DNA from: Gammaproteobacteria bacterium
GTDB taxonomy: Bacteria; Pseudomonadota; Gammaproteobacteria; Competibacterales; Competibacteraceae
Assembly: GCA_024235095.1 (NCBI GenBank)
Contig: JACKNC010000001.1
Coordinates: forward strand, 1,091,501 to 1,155,500
Reading direction: 5' to 3'
DNA: 64,000 nucleotides
Under the pieces are notes generated by a model. The model made no database searches and was not told where the DNA came from. It saw only the letters and a list, made by a program, of their open reading frames with translations. Shown here piece by piece: positions 25,114-33,355 of this stretch. Position 1 is the stretch's first letter, and the number at the start of each line of letters is the position of its first letter. Both the position numbers and the translations under genes were made by a program.

Positions 25114-26033
25114 AAATTAGTCAGTTAGATCTAGCGCAGTTATCGTCTTTTTTACGATCAGAGGGATTGATTTTTGCTGTTGGTCCCTTTGTTTTTCGCT
25201 TGTCCTGTCCAGCACTGGATATACCAAATTTAATCAACCGTCTTTATAGTGACTACAAAGTTGCGCAAGATCATTTGTTCTGTGATTTTCACATCAAAAT
25301 TGTCCACAAAAAGAAATGGTGGTTTGCTAAAAATCCTCAATGGCTTTTTGGTACGGATGATGATCTGCCAGTTCCGTATGTACCCTTTCCTGAAGACACT
25401 ATCCTTCCTTTCTTGGAATGGGGTACTAATTGGTGTGTTGCAACTCAAGCACATCAATATCTGATGCTGCATGCAGGGATGCTGGAAAAAAACGGTAAGA
25501 CTTTGTTGTTGCCCGCTCATCCTGGTTCTGGAAAAAGCACTATCTGTGCAGCCCTATGTCATCGAGGCTGGCGATTGCTCACCGACGAAATTGCATTGGT
25601 GAAACCGGTTAATCTGAATTTAGTTCCTTTTCCACGTCTAATTCCACTTAAAAATCAAGCAATTGATGTTTTTCGCTCATTCGCGCCAGAAGCGGTGATG
25701 GGGCCGGAATTTCCCAAAACTCATAAAGGCACCGTTTGTCATGTGCGTCCACCTAAGGACAGTATCGACCGTTCCAATGAGATTGGCTGCGCCCGCTGGA
25801 TTGTTTTTCCACAATTCAGGGCTGGTGCATCAATGACCTTAAAACCTCTTGATAAAACCCAGGCTTTTATCCAACTTACCGGCCACTCCTTCAATTACGA
25901 ACTCATCGGCCTGCGCGGCTTCCAAGCTATGACCGCCTTGGTCGACGTCTGCGACTGCTACACTTTCGAATACGGTGGCGACCTCGAACAAGCTGTCGCG
26001 CAACTCAACGCCCTGGCGGACGGTCTTATTTAG
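25110..26033 (+). CDS. HprK-related kinase (type A)
   Basis: 307 residues, GTG start overlapping the PqqD-like stop. The C-terminal half is an HPr kinase-like P-loop domain: AHPGSGKSTICAALCHRG (P-loop near residue 137) and LLTDEIALV, which supplies the acidic residues. The N-terminal 110 residues lack the HPr kinase N-domain. Relatives in lasso-peptide clusters phosphorylate Ser on the peptide. No HPr gene is nearby, so a different substrate is likely. The first ~720 bases are AT-rich and the last ~190 much more GC-rich, like the flanking genes. Confidence 0.8.
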   Translation: MKISQLDLAQLSSFLRSEGLIFAVGPFVFRLSCPALDIPNLINRLYSDYKVAQDHLFCDFHIKIVHKKKWWFAKNPQWLFGTDDDLPVPYVPFPEDTILPFLEWGTNWCVATQAHQYLMLHAGMLEKNGKTLLLPAHPGSGKSTICAALCHRGWRLLTDEIALVKPVNLNLVPFPRLIPLKNQAIDVFRSFAPEAVMGPEFPKTHKGTVCHVRPPKDSIDRSNEIGCARWIVFPQFRAGASMTLKPLDKTQAFIQLTGHSFNYELIGLRGFQAMTALVDVCDCYTFEYGGDLEQAVAQLNALADGLI

Positions 26034-26060
26034 CCAATCCAACGCAAAGGGGACCCGCTC

Positions 26061-26642
26061 ATGGCCCAAACCGCCTCCACCATGCTGCCACTCGGCACCT
26101 CTGCTTCCAATTTCAGCCTGCCCGAACCGGCCACCGGCAAGACCCTCTCCCTCAGCGACTTCCAAAGCGCTCCGGCCTTGTTGATCATGGTCATCTGCAA
26201 CCACTGCCCATTCGTCAAGCACATCCGCCAGGGCCTGATTCAGTTCGCCCAGAACTACCAGCCCAAGGGCTTGGCCATCGTCGCCCTCAGCGCCAACGAT
26301 GCCGCCAACTACCCCGACGACAGTCCGGCGAAAATGGCTGAGGAAGCCAAAGCTTTCGGCTATCCCTTTCCCTATCTGTACGACGAAAGCCAATCTGTGG
26401 CCAAAGCCTATCACGCTGCTTGCACCCCGGACTTCTTCCTGTTCGACGCCGAAAGCAAACTGGCCTATCGTGGCCAATTCGACGGTAGCCGACCCGGCAA
26501 CGCCATTCCCGTCACCGGCGCCGACCTGCGCGCAGCGGCGGACGCCGTTCTGGCCGGTCAACCTGCCCCCACCGACCAGAAACCCAGTATCGGTTGCAAT
26601 ATCAAGTGGAAAGCCGGCAACGAACCGGATTACTACTGCTAA
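26061..26642 (+). CDS. Thioredoxin-like protein of the AhpC/TSA type
   Basis: 193 residues, no signal peptide. The redox motif is VICNHCPFVKHI, with CNHC in place of CxxC of thioredoxin, and VALSANDAANYPDDSP and TPDFFLFDAESKLAYRGQFDGSRPGN follow, typical of the cytosolic thioredoxin family close to ResA and AhpC. It probably reduces a disulfide or peroxide; the substrate is unknown. AAGGGG precedes the start. Its 3' end overlaps purU, on the other strand, by 4 bases. Confidence 0.88.
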   Translation: MAQTASTMLPLGTSASNFSLPEPATGKTLSLSDFQSAPALLIMVICNHCPFVKHIRQGLIQFAQNYQPKGLAIVALSANDAANYPDDSPAKMAEEAKAFGYPFPYLYDESQSVAKAYHAACTPDFFLFDAESKLAYRGQFDGSRPGNAIPVTGADLRAAADAVLAGQPAPTDQKPSIGCNIKWKAGNEPDYYC

Positions 26643-27490
26643 CGCAACACCACCGTTTTGCCGCCGTTCAAAAACACCCGGCGCTCCAGGTAATAATGCA
26701 GCGCCCGGGCCAACACGATGTTCTCAATGTCGCGCCCGACCGCAGCCAACTGCTCCGGCGTCTGCGCATGATCCACTCGCTCTACTTCCTGCTCGATGAT
26801 TGGCCCTTCATCCAGATTGGCGGTGACGAAATGCGCTGTCGCGCCGATCAGCTTCACTCCACGCGCATACGCCTGATGATAAGGCCGCGCGCCCCGAAAC
26901 CCCGGCAGAAAGGAATGATGAATGTTGATCGCCTGCCCCTCCAGCGCCGTGCATAACTCCGGCGACAGAATCTGCATATAGCGGGCAAGAATCACTAGCT
27001 CTGTGCCTGTTTGTTCAACCAGATCAAGAATCTGCCGCTCCTGCGCCGGTTTGGTCACCGGCGTGACCGGCAGATGATGATAAGGAATCGCATGCCACTC
27101 GGCCAGATGCGCCAACTCGCGATGATTGGACACGATCGCCACAATATCCATCGGCAACGCGCCAGTGCGATGCCGGTATAGCAGATCGTTCAGGCAATGC
27201 TCAGCGGTCGAAACCAGAATCATCACCCGGAGTCGGCGGCGCGGATCATGCAGATGCCAATCCATACGGAATTGAGTGGCCAGCGGCGCGAAATGCTCCG
27301 CCAGAACCGGTTCAGTGGCCTCATCCAGATCAAAAACCAGCCGCATGAAGAATCGGCCCGATTCCGTATCGCTGAACTGATCAGATTCAATGACATTTCC
27401 ATCATGAGCCGCCAACAGACCGGATACCGCCGCCACAATGCCCACTCGATCCGGGCAGGTGATCGTTAAAATATAGCGAAGAATTTGCAT
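26639..27490 (-). CDS. purU: Formyltetrahydrofolate deformylase
   Basis: 283 residues. It hydrolyses 10-formyl-THF to formate and THF, balancing one-carbon units. An N-terminal ACT domain (LTITCPDRVGIVAAVSGLLA, about 5-85) is followed by the formyltransferase domain with the catalytic HHSFLPGFRGARPYHQAYARGVK and IGATAHFVTANLDEGPIIEQE. The C-terminal VERRVFLNGGKTVVL is standard. It ends tail to tail with the thioredoxin-like gene. Confidence 0.95.
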   Translation of the reverse strand: MQILRYILTITCPDRVGIVAAVSGLLAAHDGNVIESDQFSDTESGRFFMRLVFDLDEATEPVLAEHFAPLATQFRMDWHLHDPRRRLRVMILVSTAEHCLNDLLYRHRTGALPMDIVAIVSNHRELAHLAEWHAIPYHHLPVTPVTKPAQERQILDLVEQTGTELVILARYMQILSPELCTALEGQAINIHHSFLPGFRGARPYHQAYARGVKLIGATAHFVTANLDEGPIIEQEVERVDHAQTPEQLAAVGRDIENIVLARALHYYLERRVFLNGGKTVVLR

Positions 27491-27546
27491 GATCGTCTTG
27501 ACCGGTTGCGCTGAAAAGCCGGCATTGTAGGCGAAACGTCCGCGAT

Positions 27547-28458
27547 TTACTCACCAGCATCTGGAAGATTCAGCGCATCCCTCAACAGCGGCATCTGCCG
27601 CCGCACACAATCCATACCCGCAGCGATTGCTTCAGCAGCATGGTCAAAATCCATTAATCCCAGATGGGCCAGACGCGGCGCCAACACCACATCCGGTGGA
27701 TCGCCCGCCATGCGCGTTCGGGTGATGCGATCTTGCATGATGCTGATCGCACCGGCCATGACATCAAATAGTCCGGGCGGCTCTTCCTCCAGCTCCGGCA
27801 TCGCTGGTTGATGATTGCCCAGCACTGCCAGCCAGCCAGCGCTGAGCCGGGCTAGCAGCGGATTTGGCGCAGCGCGGCGCAGCGTGCGCAAGTTGAAATG
27901 CCGACCGACAATATCCCCGTTCAAATTCACTGCGATCACCTGTTCAGCCCTCATCGCCCGGCACAGCGAAATCGGCAACGGGTCGACCAGTCCGCCATCC
28001 ACCAGCCAGCGATTCTGGTAACGCACCGGACTAAACAAGCCCGGTAGGGCAATGGATGCCCGCACCGCTTCCAGTAATGAGCCGCTCTGAAACCAGACCT
28101 CGCGACCGGTATGCAGATCGGTCGCCACCGCTCCAAACGGCTTAGGCAACGTCTCGATCAGCGCCTCCTCGACCCGCTCGCGGAACGCCTGCATCAGCCG
28201 CTCGCCCTCGACGCCGCCTAGGCGCAGATCCATGTAGCGGATAATCTCCCACCAATCGATTTGAACTACCCATTGCTCCAGCTGGTCCAGCCGGCCGCTG
28301 GCGTAAGCGGCCCCAACCAGCGCGCCAATCGACGTACCCGCGACAATATCCGGGACGATGCCGGCTTCTTCCAGCGCCCGCAGAATGCCGATATGCGCCC
28401 AGCCGCGCGCCGCGCCGCTGCCCAACGCAATGCCGAGTCGAGGTTTGCCGGATCGCAT
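27547..28458 (-). CDS. rssA: Patatin-like phospholipase (RssA type)
   Basis: 303 residues. The oxyanion stretch GIALGSGAARGWAHIGIL, nucleophile elbow GTSIGALVGAAYASG (Ser near 43) and catalytic Asp in WLVDGGLVDPLPISLCRAM form the Ser-Asp dyad of patatin-like hydrolases. The short length and lack of other domains match E. coli RssA/YchK-type proteins. Natural substrate unknown. It is on the same strand as moaB and purU with gaps of 54-56 bases, so cotranscription is possible. Confidence 0.88.
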   Translation of the reverse strand: MRSGKPRLGIALGSGAARGWAHIGILRALEEAGIVPDIVAGTSIGALVGAAYASGRLDQLEQWVVQIDWWEIIRYMDLRLGGVEGERLMQAFRERVEEALIETLPKPFGAVATDLHTGREVWFQSGSLLEAVRASIALPGLFSPVRYQNRWLVDGGLVDPLPISLCRAMRAEQVIAVNLNGDIVGRHFNLRTLRRAAPNPLLARLSAGWLAVLGNHQPAMPELEEEPPGLFDVMAGAISIMQDRITRTRMAGDPPDVVLAPRLAHLGLMDFDHAAEAIAAGMDCVRRQMPLLRDALNLPDAGE

Positions 28459-28512
28459 GGTTTAACTATAACGGATCACGAAGTCCACGGTGAGGCTCCC
28501 TGATAGCAATGG

Positions 28513-29028
28513 CTATTCCCGCAACCGGGGCAACAATTGCACCAGATTGCAGGGCCGAGTGCGAGCGTCCAGTTGCGCCTGCAGAATGCGATCCCAGCCA
28601 GTGCAACAAGCCCCGGTCGATCCCGGTAAGCAGAAAATAAACGTCCCATTGGCTAACCCGGCCAGCGCCCGCGATTGCAGCGTCGACGTCCCGATCTCTT
28701 CCCAGGACAGCATTCGGAACAATTCGCCGAATCCTTCGATGACCTTGTCCAGCAATGGCCGCACCGCCTCCGGTGTACTGTCCCGCCCAGTCATGCCGGT
28801 GCCGCCCGTCATTAGCACAATCTGCACCGCTGGATCGGCAATCCAGCGCGAGAGAATCGCCCGGATTTGATAAATATCATCGGAAACAATGGCTTTTTCC
28901 GTCAACCGATGACCGGCCAGGGTCAATCGCTCCGCCAGAGTTTGCCCAGAGGCGTCGTCCGCTGCGGTCCGGGTGTCAGAGACCGTTAACACCGCTATAT
29001 TTAAGGGTAGAAACTCCGTTGCGCTCAT
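28513..29028 (-). CDS. moaB: Molybdenum cofactor biosynthesis protein MoaB
   Basis: 171 residues, usual length. It is of the MogA/MoaB fold that adenylates molybdopterin. LNIAVLTVSDTRTAADDASG at the N-terminus, VLMTGGTGMTGRD (the nucleotide loop) and FRMLSWEEIGTSTLQSRALAG are all typical of MoaB. AGGAGG lies before the ATG. No other moa/moe genes are in the window. Confidence 0.94.
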   Translation of the reverse strand: MSATEFLPLNIAVLTVSDTRTAADDASGQTLAERLTLAGHRLTEKAIVSDDIYQIRAILSRWIADPAVQIVLMTGGTGMTGRDSTPEAVRPLLDKVIEGFGELFRMLSWEEIGTSTLQSRALAGLANGTFIFCLPGSTGACCTGWDRILQAQLDARTRPCNLVQLLPRLRE

Positions 29029-29070
29029 GCTCGCCTCCTGTCAGCGGTCGAAGAAAAATGGCGCGAATCT

Positions 29071-29098
29071 CTTGAAATCCGCTTCGTTAGCCTTATTT
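29071..29098 (+). promoter_or_regulatory. Probable sigma-32 heat-shock promoter of hsp20
   Basis: CTTGAAA (29071-29077) is a perfect -35 match. CCTTATTT (29091-29098) after 13 bases is close to CCCCATnT. Transcription would start near 29105, about 30 bases before the hsp20 ATG. The short leader contains GAGC-GAG-GCTC (29120-29130), a small hairpin that includes the ribosome site. Confidence 0.7.
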
Positions 29099-29135
29099 AA
29101 ATGATAACAATCATTCACTGAGCGAGGCTCTTACC

Positions 29136-29576
29136 ATGAACCCGACCCATTATGAACCCTGGCAACAAGTCCAACGCCTGCGCCGCGAGCTCGACCGCAT
29201 GTTCCAGCCCTATCAGACGGGAGACGATCAATCCAGCGTCGCCACCTGCGACTGGATTCCTCCGGTTGACATCAAAGAGGAAAAGGATCGCTATGTGCTG
29301 CGCGCTGATATTCCAGGCGTCGATCCCAAGGATATCGAGATTATCGCTGAAAATGGCGTTTTGACCATTCGCGGCAATCGTCCCAGTGAAACCCGCGAAA
29401 CTCGCGTGGGCTACAGTCGGGTCGAACGGCCCTGCGGTAGCTTCTACCGCCGTTTCAGTCTGCCGGATACGGCTGATCTGGCGCAAATCGCCGCCCGCAG
29501 CATCAACGGCGTACTGGAAATCGGCATTCCCAAGCTGACCCACACCGTGTCGCGGACCATCAAGGTCGAGGGCTAA
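29136..29576 (+). CDS. Small heat-shock protein, Hsp20 family
   Basis: 146 residues. The alpha-crystallin domain spans about 42-135: DIKEEKDRYVLRADIPGVDPKDIEI, GVLTIRGNR, and FYRRFSLPDTADLAQIAARSINGVLEIGIPK. A short N-terminal arm (WQQVQRLRRELDRMF) and a C-terminal tail with no IxI motif complete it. It holds unfolding proteins in a refoldable state without ATP. It heads a heat-shock group with cbpA and degQ and has a sigma-32 promoter match upstream. Confidence 0.93.
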   Translation: MNPTHYEPWQQVQRLRRELDRMFQPYQTGDDQSSVATCDWIPPVDIKEEKDRYVLRADIPGVDPKDIEIIAENGVLTIRGNRPSETRETRVGYSRVERPCGSFYRRFSLPDTADLAQIAARSINGVLEIGIPKLTHTVSRTIKVEG

Positions 29577-29639
29577 ATCCCGAACCCGTGATCGGTAGCG
29601 ACAAACCACCGGTCACGTCCCTAACCGCCTGGAACCGCT

Positions 29640-30596
29640 ATGGAATATAAGGACTACTACCAAATCCTCGGTGTAAACCGCGATGCTTCGGAAGAGGCGA
29701 TTAAGAAAGCCTATCGCCGGCTGGCGCGCAAGTATCACCCTGATGTCAGCAAGGAATCGAGCGCTGAGGAGCGTTTCAAAGAGGTTGCCGAAGCCTACGA
29801 AGTGCTGCGTGACAAGGAAAAGCGCGCCGCCTACGATCGATTGGGCAGCAACTGGCGAGCGGGTCAGGAATTCCGTCCGCCGCCGGGTTGGCAGGGGCGG
29901 GGTGGTGGTTCGCACACCCACGCCGGTGGTTTCAGCAGCCGCGATTTCAGCGACTTCTTCGAGTCGTTGTTCGGCGGCATGGGCGGACGCGGCGGTTTCA
30001 GCGGCATGGGCGGCATGGGCGGTGGGTTCGCGACTGCCGGACAGGATCAGACCATCGGTCTGGAAATCAACCTGGAGGAAGCCTACCAGGGCGGCAGTCG
30101 CACTCTGCAACTGCAAACGCCGGAACGGGATAACAGCGGCCAGGTCGTTAATCGAACGCGCACTTTGAACGTGAAAATTCCCGCGGGCGTGACCAATGGA
30201 CAAAAGATTCGCTTGAGCGGCCAGGGTAGCGCGGGTATGGGGGGCGGTCCCCGCGGCGATCTTTATCTGGAAGTATCGATCAAACCGCATCATCTCTACA
30301 AGTTGCGCGGACGAGATATCAGTGTGGAGCTGCCGCTGGCGCCCTGGGAAGCGGCGCTGGGCTGCAAGGTTGAAGTACCGACTCTGGGCGGAATGGTCAC
30401 CCTCAATATCCCAGCTAACGCCAAGAACGGGCAGAAGTTGCGCCTGCGCGGTCGCGGATTGCCGGGCGATCCGCCAGGCGATCAATTTGCCGTGCTGCGT
30501 ATCGTCAACCCGCCGGCGGATACCGAAACCGCCCGCGAGACCTTTGAGCGCATGAAACGGGAATTGCCATTCAATCCACGCGCGCACTGGCGCTGA
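29640..30596 (+). CDS. cbpA: DnaJ-class co-chaperone CbpA
   Basis: 318 residues. The J domain at 1-70 has the key HPD (KYHPDVSKE); a Gly/Phe-rich region (about 75-140, RGGFSGMGGMGGG) follows, then two C-terminal beta-sandwich substrate domains (about 145-315). No zinc-finger Cys repeats are present, so it is CbpA (type II), not DnaJ. It would deliver clients to DnaK, absent here. An imperfect hairpin (GTGATCGGT / ACCGGTCAC, 29588-29616) lies between hsp20 and this gene. Confidence 0.93.
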   Translation: MEYKDYYQILGVNRDASEEAIKKAYRRLARKYHPDVSKESSAEERFKEVAEAYEVLRDKEKRAAYDRLGSNWRAGQEFRPPPGWQGRGGGSHTHAGGFSSRDFSDFFESLFGGMGGRGGFSGMGGMGGGFATAGQDQTIGLEINLEEAYQGGSRTLQLQTPERDNSGQVVNRTRTLNVKIPAGVTNGQKIRLSGQGSAGMGGGPRGDLYLEVSIKPHHLYKLRGRDISVELPLAPWEAALGCKVEVPTLGGMVTLNIPANAKNGQKLRLRGRGLPGDPPGDQFAVLRIVNPPADTETARETFERMKRELPFNPRAHWR

Positions 30597-30630
30597 TTTT
30601 TGTTAAAAACCTGAAACCTGAAACAGCCAA

Positions 30631-32007
30631 ATGAACACACAACGCTCTCTGCTATCGGCGATCGTGCTGGCGCTGAGCCTGATCGTCGCCTTCCCCGCAC
30701 CGGTGCTTGCCGCGCTGCCCGCGACGCTAGACGGTCAACCTCTGCCCACCCTGGCGCCGATGCTGGAGCGAGCGACTCCGGCAGTGGTCAACATCGCCAC
30801 TGAAAGTCAGGTGGCGCTACGCCGCAATCCCCTGCTGGATGATCCTTTTTTCCGGCACTTCTTCAACATTCCCGATCAACCGCGCCAACGCCGGACGCAA
30901 AGCGTCGGGTCCGGGGTTGTGGTCGATGCTCGGCGCGGCTATGTGATTACCAATCATCACGTTGTCGAAGGCGCTAGCACCATTACAGTGACATTGAATG
31001 ATGGACGCCAACTGGACGCTAAAGTCATTGGGTCCGACCCGGAAAGCGATGTAGCCGTGATTCGCATTCCCAGCGAAAATCTGACCGCCTTGCCGCTGGC
31101 TGATTCTGATCGCCTGCGGGTGGGAGATTTCGTGGTGGCGATTGGCAATCCTTTTGGTTTAGGTCAAACAGTGACTTCGGGGATCGTGAGCGCCCTGGGT
31201 CGCACCGGTCTGGGCATTCAGGGCTATGAGGACTTCATTCAGACCGACGCTTCGATTAATCCCGGCAATTCCGGCGGAGCGCTGGTCAACCTGCGCGGCG
31301 AGCTGGTCGGCGTCAATACAGCGATCATCGCGCCGGGCGGTGGCAATGTCGGCATCGGTTTCGCTATTCCCTCCAATATGGTCTCACGGTTGATGAACCA
31401 GATCATTGAGCACGGTTCGGTGCGGCGCGGACAACTCGGCGTGTCGGCGCAGGATCTTACTCCGGAGCTGGCGCGGGCGTTCAATATTCCGGCTAATCAG
31501 GGCGCGGTCATTGCGCAAGTCGTTCCCCGCTCCGCCGCTGCTCGCGCGGGTCTACGGGAAGGCGATGTGGTGTTGCGAGTGAATGACCGACCGATTCGCG
31601 ACTCGAACAGTTTGCGCAACGCTGTTGGCCTGCTGGAAATCGGGGCCTCCGTGCAGTTGGATATTTTGCGCGATGGCCGTCCGCTGACGATTAAAGCGAA
31701 AGTCGGCGAGTATGTGCCGGACAAGGCGGAAGGTGATGATCTCAATCCACGATTAGCGGGCGCAGTTTTTGAGGACATCGGGCCAAATTCGCCGCTGGCC
31801 GGAAAGGTGCAGGGCGTCCGGGTCGCCCGCGTGGAATCGGGCAGCCCGGCGGCACAGGCGGGATTACGTTCGAATGACGTGATTACCGCGATCAACCGCC
31901 GGCGCGTATCCAGCACCGATGAGCTGCGACGCATCGCCGCTGACAACAATACCTTGATGATCAATCTGATTCGCGGTCGGGGGGAATTGCTGTTAGTGTT
32001 GCGGTGA
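30631..32007 (+). CDS. degQ: Periplasmic serine endoprotease, DegQ type
   Basis: 458 residues. A signal peptide with cleavage near PVLAA precedes the protease domain with triad His in VITNHHVVEGA, Asp in PESDVAVIRIP and Ser in NPGNSGGALVNLRG; two PDZ domains follow (about 258-350 and 370-455). Compared with the MucD-like paralogue at 21691 the sequence before the His is shorter, as in DegQ. It follows cbpA by 34 bases and ends 7 bases before the IS630 target site, so the IS left it intact but removed its natural 3' flank. Confidence 0.93.
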   Translation: MNTQRSLLSAIVLALSLIVAFPAPVLAALPATLDGQPLPTLAPMLERATPAVVNIATESQVALRRNPLLDDPFFRHFFNIPDQPRQRRTQSVGSGVVVDARRGYVITNHHVVEGASTITVTLNDGRQLDAKVIGSDPESDVAVIRIPSENLTALPLADSDRLRVGDFVVAIGNPFGLGQTVTSGIVSALGRTGLGIQGYEDFIQTDASINPGNSGGALVNLRGELVGVNTAIIAPGGGNVGIGFAIPSNMVSRLMNQIIEHGSVRRGQLGVSAQDLTPELARAFNIPANQGAVIAQVVPRSAAARAGLREGDVVLRVNDRPIRDSNSLRNAVGLLEIGASVQLDILRDGRPLTIKAKVGEYVPDKAEGDDLNPRLAGAVFEDIGPNSPLAGKVQGVRVARVESGSPAAQAGLRSNDVITAINRRRVSSTDELRRIAADNNTLMINLIRGRGELLLVLR

Positions 32008-32008
32008 T

Positions 32009-32043
32009 AACGCCTAGTGGGCTGACACAGAAGTTTTGACAGG
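32009..32043 (+). repeat. Left terminal inverted repeat plus palindromic flank
   Basis: This segment is the exact reverse complement of 33233-33267. The first 8 bases (AACGCCTA) are target DNA; the element proper starts GTGGGCTGACACAG. Confidence 0.92.
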
Positions 32044-33261
32044 TAGCGGTGGGTGCCCTATGGTTGAGATCAACAGGAGGAATCACCATGGCCCACAAGT
32101 ATCTGGTTGATCTAACTGAAGAGGAGCGGGAAGACCTGCTGAAGGTCATTCATAAAGGCAAGGCAGCGGCGCGCAAGGTTGCCCGTGCCCATGTGTTGCT
32201 GCAGGCTGCGGAAGGGGCGACGGATGAGGCCATTGCCCAAAGCCTTCACTTGGGGATTTCGACCGTTCATCGTACCCGTCAACGGTTTGTCGACGAAGGG
32301 TTGCTGGCGGCGTTAAGCGAGCGGCCACGAGTCGGTTTGCCCCCGGCCTTGACCGGCAAACAGGCCGCCTTTCTGGTCGCCTTGGCCTGTAGTACCCCGC
32401 CCGCTGGCCGTTGTCAGTGGACTCTCCAATTGTTAGCGGACCGCTTCATGGAACTCCGGCCCATCGAAGCCATTTCCCGTGAGAGTGTGCGGCGCATCCT
32501 TAAAAAAACGACCTCAAACCCTGGCAACGTCAAGAATGGTGTATTCCCAGTGTCAGTCCCGATTATGTTTGGCATATGGAGGATGTGTTGGACCTGTACG
32601 CCGAACCCGATGATCCTCAATACCCCCAAGTGTGCTTCGATGAAAGTCCGGTGCAATTGACCAGCGAAACCCGCTGTCCTCAACCCGCCCGCCCGGGTCA
32701 ACCGGCGCGCTATGACTGTGAATACAAACGCGAAGGCACCGCCAATTTATTTCTATTCGTACAACCCTTGCGCGGGTGGCGTCATGTTAATGTCACGAAA
32801 CAGCGCACCAAACGCGATTTTGCCCAGCAAATGCAGCAACTCGTTGATGTGTACTTTCCGAAGGCGGAGCGAATCCGGTTGGTCGTGGATAACCTCAATA
32901 CCCACACTCCTGCGGCCTTGTATAGTGTCTTTTCTCCAGAGGAAGCCCGCCGGATCACCCGCAAGCTCGAATTTCATTACACCCCCAAGCATGGCAGTTG
33001 GCTCAATATGGCGGAATGTGAGTTCGCTGTTCTCGCCGGCCAGTGTTTGAATCGCCGCATTGCGAACCTCGAAACTTTGCGGAAGGAAATCGCCGCTTGG
33101 CAAGGCCCACGCAACCTACGTCAGACCAAAATCCACTGGCAGTTCGGCACCGACTTGGCCCGGGTCAAACTCAAGCGCCTCTATCCTCCCTTGAAATCTT
33201 CTGAAACCCCGGTGGACCTAGAAACCTCTGAACCTGTCAAAACTTCTGTGTCAGCCCACTA
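32015..33261 (+). mobile_element. IS630-family insertion sequence, intact ends
   Basis: A 1243-base element (32017-33259) flanked by TA on both sides (32015-32016 and 33260-33261), the TA duplication typical of IS630/Tc1-type elements. The inverted repeats at the two ends are perfect for 27 bases inside the element, and the symmetry extends through the flanking TA and 6 more bases, 35 bases in all (32009-32043 and 33233-33267). This means the original target was a 14-bp palindrome, AACGCCTAGGCGTT, with CTAG at its centre. It carries one transposase gene read through a -1 shift. Confidence 0.92.
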
Positions 33262-33262
33262 G
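32088..33262 (+). CDS. IS630 transposase, two frames joined by -1 shift on A7
   Basis: The first frame runs from the ATG at 32088 (strong AGGAGG upstream) to 32660; the second continues to 33262. The first part has a helix-turn-helix (ATDEAIAQSLHLGISTVHRT). At A7 (32502-32508) a shift of one base back changes LKKT to LKKNDLKPWQRQEW, the sequence expected for the family, and continues into the DDE catalytic domain: CFDESP, LVVDNLNTHTP and HGSWLNMAECEF carry the three acidic residues. The joined protein is about 391 residues. A7 makes programmed frameshifting or RNA slippage plausible; a disabling mutation is the alternative. The TAG stop is made by the duplicated TA plus the flanking G. Confidence 0.85.
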
Positions 33263-33267
33263 GCGTT
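33233..33267 (-). repeat. Right terminal inverted repeat plus palindromic flank
   Basis: Exact reverse complement of the left end at 32009-32043. Bases 33260-33267 are the duplicated TA and target flank; the element ends at 33259. Confidence 0.92.
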
Positions 33268-33325
33268 GGCGATTAATATTGAAAAGGCCAAGTCTGCATT
33301 CATCTCATGGCATTGTCACCCTCTG

Positions 33326-33346
33326 CCCCCTTTGAAAAAGGAGGGG
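33326..33346. repeat. Imperfect C/G hairpin
   Basis: CCCCCTTT and AAGGAGGGG can pair with a bulge; the same type of element as the hairpin at 17742. It lies between the IS element and the DUF4139 gene end and may act as a terminator for the reverse-strand gene. Confidence 0.4.
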
Positions 33347-33355
33347 AGTGAATAG

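Noticed and set aside
25110..26033. The kinase as a classical HPr(Ser) kinase/phosphorylase
   Set aside because: It lacks the N-terminal domain of HprK and no HPr or PTS gene is adjacent; the PqqD-like partner points to peptide modification.
29100..29115. AATGAT-AACA-ATCATT as a possible Fur box before hsp20
   Set aside because: The spacer is 4 bases rather than the 1 of the 6-1-6 Fur pattern, and a heat-shock promoter explains the region better.
29613..30587. Long open frame antisense to cbpA
   Set aside because: The J domain and Gly/Phe region on the other strand are unambiguous; the antisense frame has no recognisable features.
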